Positions 32,268 to 32,466 of a stretch of DNA of 32,466 nt are shown here, one piece after another (position 1 is the stretch's first letter; the number at the start of each line of letters is the position of its first letter). The notes below the pieces were generated by a model, which made no database searches, had not been told where the DNA came from, and saw nothing but the letters and a program-made list of their open reading frames with translations. Where the stretch lies: positions 1 to 32,466 of IMG/VR virus record IMGVR_UViG_3300045777_000191; one strand, written 5' to 3'. Position numbers and translations under genes: made by a program. Origin of the DNA: a virus.

Positions 32268-32466
32268 ATGAAAACACAATTCTCAATAATAACCTATTTC
32301 GATCCCTACGGGGATAGAAAGTCCGTAAGAAAAGTTTTTAGTAGAAAAAATTACGAAAGTGAAAAATCTATAGAGGAAATACGGCTTATTTTGGAAATAT
32401 ATTCTAATTGTCGTTACTATCAGGGTGTTGATATTGGAAAGTTTGACAAACGACGAAAAAATATTA
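32268..32466 (+). CDS. Hypothetical protein, 3' end beyond the window
   Basis: ATG 32268, 12 bases after the previous stop, opens a frame that stays open for 66 codons to the end of the window (MKTQFSIITYFDPYGDRKSV onward). Beta strands followed by a charged helix (EKSIEEIRLILEIYSNCRYY) are likely. I recognise no family. Co-transcription with the upstream gene is likely. Confidence 0.5.
   Translation, partial: MKTQFSIITYFDPYGDRKSVRKVFSRKNYESEKSIEEIRLILEIYSNCRYYQGVDIGKFDKRRKNI

Noticed and set aside
1-32466. Stop-codon reassignment as in some crAss-like phages
   Set aside because: Long genes have no in-frame TAG, TAA or TGA, and all three codons are used as stops at sensible gene ends.

Overview
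This window looks like part of the genome of a tailed, probably short-tailed (podovirus-like) phage infecting a member of the Bacteroidota. Three things point there. The VirE/BT4734-type primase-helicase is typical of Bacteroidota mobile elements and phages. A textbook Bacteroidota promoter (TTTG-N19-TATATTTG) stands in front of the helicase gene. Most start codons lack a Shine-Dalgarno sequence and are preceded by A-rich DNA. Sequence is AT-rich, genes are tightly packed, often with ATGA or TAATG overlaps, and the standard genetic code fits. The architecture (about 700-residue terminase, about 830-residue portal, scaffold, capsid, several connectors, very large nozzle protein, ejection proteins) resembles crAss-like and related Bacteroidota podoviruses. 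I cannot assign a lineage without searches.

Layout. (1) 1-25285, minus strand, transcribed right to left: a complete morphogenesis operon. In order of transcription it holds a tandem GroES-fold protein, two small unknown proteins, terminase large subunit, portal, scaffold-like protein, major capsid protein followed by a strong hairpin terminator, an unknown virion protein, three head-tail connector-like proteins, a small fibre-like protein, an 89-residue protein, a 1730-residue nozzle protein carrying Ig-like and beta-propeller parts, a 300-residue tail protein, and three putative ejection proteins. The last is over 1350 residues with a zincin metallopeptidase motif, and runs off the left edge. 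(2) 25336-25829, plus strand: three tiny lysine-rich proteins ending at a hairpin terminator. (3) 28068-25971, minus strand: a replication/recombination cassette with SNF2-type helicase, coiled-coil protein, VRR-NUC nuclease and a small membrane protein. (4) 28113-30334, plus strand: a ribbon-helix-helix regulator coupled to the VirE-type primase-helicase. (5) 30335-31067: about 0.7 kb without genes, holding some 12 copies of a CACTATRCCAC motif, AT-rich DNA and hairpins; the best candidate for a replication origin. (6) 31068-32466, plus strand: a winged-helix protein split by a frameshift at an A run, a 360-base gene-free stretch ending in a D-arm-less tRNA-like structure, a conserved phage protein of unknown function, and a partial gene.

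How it fits together: a divergent promoter region at 25286-25335 separates the late operon from the small basic proteins, and a second divergent region at 28069-28112 with a palindrome separates helicase and primase arms, presumably controlled by the small RHH protein. The most notable points are two genes needing a -1 shift at ATT-A9/10 runs, the iteron-like cluster, the tandem GroES-fold protein, a nozzle protein apparently split by insertion of receptor-binding modules, and a metallopeptidase-bearing ejection protein. No integrase, lysis gene, DNA or RNA polymerase, or CRISPR array is seen in this window.
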